18,572 nucleotides of DNA, from NCBI GenBank assembly GCA_002372465.1, contig DFGW01000178.1, positions 1-18,572 on the forward strand. Direction: 5' to 3'. This document shows, in pieces, positions 15,685 through 18,572 of this stretch (positions within the stretch are counted from its first letter, which is position 1; each line of letters begins with the position of its first letter). This stretch comes from Butyrivibrio sp. UBA3740 (lineage in GTDB: Bacteria > Bacillota > Clostridia > Lachnospirales > Lachnospiraceae). Below the pieces are notes generated by a model, which was given only the letters and a program-made list of their open reading frames with translations, was not told the DNA's origin and did not search any database. The position numbers and the translations under genes were made by a program.

Positions 15685-16863
15685 TTAACGCTCAACTATA
15701 GCTGCGCAGCCCATTCCACCGCCTACACAAAGTGTAGCAAGACCCTTGTGGGCATCACGTCTTTCCATCTCATACAAAAGAGATACCAAAATTCTGTTTC
15801 CGGAGCATCCTACAGGATGTCCCAGTGCAATAGCACCGCCGTTAACATTAAGAACATCATTGCTGAATCCAAGATCATGCTGTACAGCCACTGACTGTGC
15901 AGCGAAAGCCTCGTTGGCCTCTATGAGTTCGAAATCGCCGATGGTATATCCGGCTTTTTTCATAACCTTCTGTGTGGCTGCAACAGGTCCAATGCCCATG
16001 ATGCTTGGTTCTACGCCCGCAAGTTCTCCGGCGATCCAGGTAGCCATAGGCTTAACGCCAAGTTCTTTTGCCTTTTCTTCACTCATAACGATGATGGCTG
16101 AAGCTGCGTCGTTAATGCCTGAGGAATTGGCTGCTGTAACAACGCCGTCCTTCTTGAAGGCAGGTTTAAGGCCTGAAATACCTTCAACAGTTACACCCTT
16201 ACGTGGACCTTCGTCAGTATCAAAGATTATTGTCTCTTTCTTTTTCTTTACCTCTACAGGAACGATCTCGTCCTTGAATTTTCCTTCTGCAATGGCCTTC
16301 TCAGCCTTGTTCTGTGACCATGCTGCGAACTCATCCAGCTGCTGCCTTGTAAGGTGCCACTGCTCTGCAATATTCTCTGCGGTTATACCCATATGATATC
16401 CGCCAAAGGCATCTGTAAGGGCATCCTTGATCATGGCATCCTGGAGTTCGCCAGATCCCATACGATATCCATAGCGCCCCTGCTGCATAAGGTATGGAGC
16501 CATGGACATGTTCTCCATTCCGCCTGCAACGATAATATCTGCATCACCCATACCAATGAGCTTGGCAGCGAGATTTACGCAGTGAAGTCCCGATCCGCAA
16601 AGTACGTTTATAGTTGTAGCAGGAACCTCAACAGGGATACCTGCATTGATTGCTGACTGTCTTGCAGGATTCTGTCCAAGTCCTGCCTGAATAACACAGC
16701 CCATGTAAACTTCATCAACCTGCTCAGGCTTTACCCCGGCTCTTTTAAGTGCCTCTTTGATAACGATAGATCCCAGCGCAGGTGCCGGTGTTGTGCTCAG
16801 TGTTCCTCCCATTGTACCAATTGCTGTTCTGCATGCTCCTGCCAAAACCACTTTTCTTGCCAT
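15685..16863 (-). CDS. thlA: acetyl-CoA C-acetyltransferase (thiolase)
   Basis: This 392-residue enzyme condenses two acetyl-CoA to acetoacetyl-CoA, the first step of the butyryl-CoA pathway in butyrate producers. It is full length for biosynthetic thiolases. The acyl-carrying cysteine is C89 in [10 protein letters not shown], the histidine is H349 in [10 protein letters not shown], and the second cysteine is C379 in [18 protein letters not shown] is also present. A GGAAGG-type ribosome binding site precedes the ATG. The usual partners (hbd, crt, bcd, etfBA) are not adjacent: upstream is a terminated cobalt transporter operon and downstream is the HD-GYP regulator. The family is certain, while the direction and pathway in vivo are inferred. 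I could not find a convincing promoter in the roughly 50 bases before it. Confidence 0.95.
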   Translation of the reverse strand: MARKVVLAGACRTAIGTMGGTLSTTPAPALGSIVIKEALKRAGVKPEQVDEVYMGCVIQAGLGQNPARQSAINAGIPVEVPATTINVLCGSGLHCVNLAAKLIGMGDADIIVAGGMENMSMAPYLMQQGRYGYRMGSGELQDAMIKDALTDAFGGYHMGITAENIAEQWHLTRQQLDEFAAWSQNKAEKAIAEGKFKDEIVPVEVKKKKETIIFDTDEGPRKGVTVEGISGLKPAFKKDGVVTAANSSGINDAASAIIVMSEEKAKELGVKPMATWIAGELAGVEPSIMGIGPVAATQKVMKKAGYTIGDFELIEANEAFAAQSVAVQHDLGFSNDVLNVNGGAIALGHPVGCSGNRILVSLLYEMERRDAHKGLATLCVGGGMGCAAIVER

Positions 16864-16911
16864 AGCTCTTTTCCTTCCTTGTTTGTATAGAATAATTTTT
16901 TGGTTTATAAC

Positions 16912-16958
16912 TAAAAAAGAAGTGGCATCCCCTTTATTTAAAAGGCTACACCACTTCT
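16912..16958 (-). terminator. rho-independent terminator of the cobalt transporter operon
   Basis: AGAAGTGG (16918-16925) pairs with CCACTTCT (16951-16958), and an inner CCTTT/AAAGG helix can form within the loop. On the minus strand the stem is followed by a run of six to seven T residues. It lies about 90 bases after the ATPase stop codon and separates that operon from the thiolase gene. Confidence 0.85.
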
Positions 16959-17049
16959 ATTTTATCATCTTAATGTATGCCTCTCAACGCATTTTAGTAA
17001 ATTTTCAGAAAACCGTAAGCTCCATTTTTCTGCATCATTTTAAGGCTTA

Positions 17050-17796
17050 TCATATTCTTGTCATGCTCAGCGGAAGCTCAAGTCCATGGCTCTCCAGAAG
17101 CTCTTTGTCGCCAAGGATAACACCTGACGCTCCATCAGCTATGATCCGCCCTTCATCCAAAAGCACCACCCTCTCACAGGTATCAAGCACAAAATCCAGG
17201 TCATGTGATGTAATGATCTTAAGCGCTTTGATCTCGTTAAGGATCCCTATAAGATTGCGTCTGTTCCTGGGGTCCAGGGCGATAGAAGGTTCATCCATGA
17301 TTATGATATCCGGCTCCATGGACAGGATCGTTGCAATGGCAGCAAGCTTTTTCTCACCGCCTGAAAGCTTATAATTCTGTTTCTTCTGAAGGTGCGTGAT
17401 GTGAACCTTTTCAAGAGCCTGTGACACCCTCCTGTCCACCTCTTTCTCTGAAAGGCCGTAGTTGCGCGGTCCAAAGGCAACATCCTCCTCTACCGTTGAC
17501 AAAAACAGCTGGCTGTCAGAATCCTGAAATACATATCCGATGTGCTCTCTGATGTGGTTAAGATTCTTTTTCGTCACAGGATGCCCAGCCACCACAAGCT
17601 CTCCCTGATAATCCAGGTACAGCCCCACAAGGAGCTTCATCAGCGTGGACTTGCCAATTCCGTTTGCACCTATTATGCCGATGCTCTCGCCTTCCTGGGC
17701 CACCAGATTCACACCCTCCAGGATCTTTTCGCCCTTCTCGTATGAAAAGCTCAGATCCTTTATCCTGAGCGCCTCTCCGTTAATTCCTGTCTTCAT
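17050..17796 (-). CDS. cbiO: ECF-type (CbiO-like) cobalt transporter ATP-binding protein
   Basis: This 248-residue ATPase powers an energy-coupling-factor transporter at the inner face of the membrane. Visible motifs are Walker A GANGIGKST (43-51), Q-loop Q91 (VFQDSDSQLF, typical of EcfA/CbiO), signature LSGGEKK (144-150), Walker B IIIMDEP (164-170), D-loop ALDP and the switch histidine H198 (SHDLDF). I chose the ATG at 17796, 17 bases after the permease stop. The frame is open to 17865, but that start would lie deep inside the permease gene. AAGGAAAGG lies about 10 bases before this ATG and closer to a GTG two codons earlier, which is a possible alternative. It follows a CbiQ-type permease, so cobalt is the likely substrate, but other metal or vitamin ECF systems are not excluded. 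Confidence 0.92.
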   Translation of the reverse strand: MKTGINGEALRIKDLSFSYEKGEKILEGVNLVAQEGESIGIIGANGIGKSTLMKLLVGLYLDYQGELVVAGHPVTKKNLNHIREHIGYVFQDSDSQLFLSTVEEDVAFGPRNYGLSEKEVDRRVSQALEKVHITHLQKKQNYKLSGGEKKLAAIATILSMEPDIIIMDEPSIALDPRNRRNLIGILNEIKALKIITSHDLDFVLDTCERVVLLDEGRIIADGASGVILGDKELLESHGLELPLSMTRI

Positions 17797-17813
17797 AAAC
17801 ACATTGCCTTTCC

Positions 17814-18572
17814 TTAAAAGAAATATCCCGAGCCAAAACGTATTACCATAAATACCGCGGTCCAAACCAGGGCATAAACCATTCCACCTGCCCTAAAGCC
17901 TCTTGCCTTAGTCCAAAACTCTCCCTTAAATCCTCTTAGTACCATACTCTCGTAAACAACTCCGGCTCTGTCCATGCTTCGAAGGAGCCACTGTCCCACC
18001 AGTGTTCCCCAGGCCTTATAATTGATCCCCTTCTGTCCGGGAGCTCTAAGTGAATAAGCTGTGGCAATCCTGTCTGCCTCATTTCCCATAAGGCCAAAGT
18101 ATCGGTATATCAAAAGAATAACCATGACAAGGACCTTTGGAACATGCAAACGCCTCAGGGCATAGCATATCTCCTCGATTGATGTTGTGGCGATAAGCAC
18201 ATAGGCGGAAAGGACGCAATAAAAGCCCTTGAGCATCAGCGTCAGCATAGACACCATACCTCCTGTCACAGGAAAGCCTCCGCTTATCTGTCCACCGGAT
18301 GCTGTGGTCCCTTCCGATAGTTCTTTTGCCGCATCTCCTATGTAAAAGAGAACGTTCCTGTCAAAAAATGGATTGAATATCCCCACAAACAGCACCAGTG
18401 GCAGGATAAGCCTCATCCTGTATATTCCTTCCTTAAAGGACAGCTCTCCAACCACAAAGCCAAACACCGGGAATATGGCCATAAGTATCATTCCCTGGAG
18501 ATCATACTTGTCAAAGGATGCCACCGTGGCAATATAAATAACGCAAACAAGCAGCTTCCCCAGAGGATGAAG
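17814..18572 (-). CDS. cbiQ: ECF transporter transmembrane protein, CbiQ-like (N-terminus cut by window edge)
   Basis: The reading frame is open to the window edge and encodes at least 252 residues. The residues before the GTG at 18524 read LHPLGKLLVCVIYIA, which corresponds to the conserved DPRxKLL N-terminal motif of CbiQ/EcfT proteins. The true start is therefore beyond 18572 and the GTG is internal. Several hydrophobic segments are visible. The cytoplasmic coupling region (SLRAPGQKG ... MVLRGFKGEF) carries the two arginine motifs that dock the ATPases. The gene ends 17 bases before cbiO. The substrate-binding components (CbiM/CbiN) would be expected upstream, outside the window. Assignment to cobalt rests on resemblance to CbiQ. 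Confidence 0.88.
   Translation of the reverse strand, partial: LHPLGKLLVCVIYIATVASFDKYDLQGMILMAIFPVFGFVVGELSFKEGIYRMRLILPLVLFVGIFNPFFDRNVLFYIGDAAKELSEGTTASGGQISGGFPVTGGMVSMLTLMLKGFYCVLSAYVLIATTSIEEICYALRRLHVPKVLVMVILLIYRYFGLMGNEADRIATAYSLRAPGQKGINYKAWGTLVGQWLLRSMDRAGVVYESMVLRGFKGEFWTKARGFRAGGMVYALVWTAVFMVIRFGSGYFF

Noticed and set aside
1..18572. Search for CRISPR arrays, insertion sequences, phage genes and integration sites
   Set aside because: There are no regularly spaced short repeats, transposase or integrase motifs, or direct repeats flanking either tRNA inside the window.

Overview
The window reads as a piece of a Gram-positive Lachnospiraceae (Butyrivibrio/Lachnospira-like) gut or rumen chromosome. 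The reasons are: moderate GC with AT-rich intergenic regions, strong Shine-Dalgarno sites, sigma-A promoters, a perfect CcpA-type cre box, a thiolase of the butyrate-producer type, a CbiQO cobalt ECF transporter, and a very large secreted multidomain pectinase. The genus is inferred from gene content, not proven. Every supported gene, including both tRNAs, lies on the minus strand, so the window is best read from right to left.

Right end (18572 to 17050): the 3' part of a CbiQ-type ECF permease, cut by the window edge, followed by its CbiO-type ATPase and a rho-independent terminator. Next (16863 to 14397): an acetyl-CoA acetyltransferase, a REC/HD-GYP response regulator 32 bases downstream, then a tRNA-Arg(ACG) gene with its own consensus promoter and a strong terminator. 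The roughly 380-base gap at 14016-14396 holds this terminator and the control region of the giant gene: a probable promoter, a perfect cre match just downstream of it, and a strong ribosome binding site.

Centre (14015 to 3636): one 3459-residue secreted protein that occupies more than half of the window. In order it carries a signal peptide, an acidic low-complexity linker, beta-rich modules, a CE8 pectin methylesterase domain, two tandem copies of an unassigned ~150-residue module, Fn3-like domains, a concanavalin-like region, a PL9 pectate lyase domain with the calcium ligands and catalytic lysine visible, and about 900 residues of Ig-like and repeat modules with no recognisable anchor. The two enzymes act in sequence on pectin: CE8 removes methyl groups and PL9 then cleaves the exposed polygalacturonate.

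Left end (3489 to 129): a tight four-gene cluster comprising a THUMP-domain rRNA methyltransferase, a membrane-anchored amidase_3-like protein that has lost most catalytic residues, an XTP/dITP diphosphatase and a YfcE/MJ0936-type phosphoesterase. The first three genes overlap by ATGA. A tRNA-Pro gene with its own promoter runs off the left edge.

The most interesting items are the CE8-PL9 giant pectinase with its undescribed modules, its probable catabolite control, and the predicted amidase pseudoenzyme.
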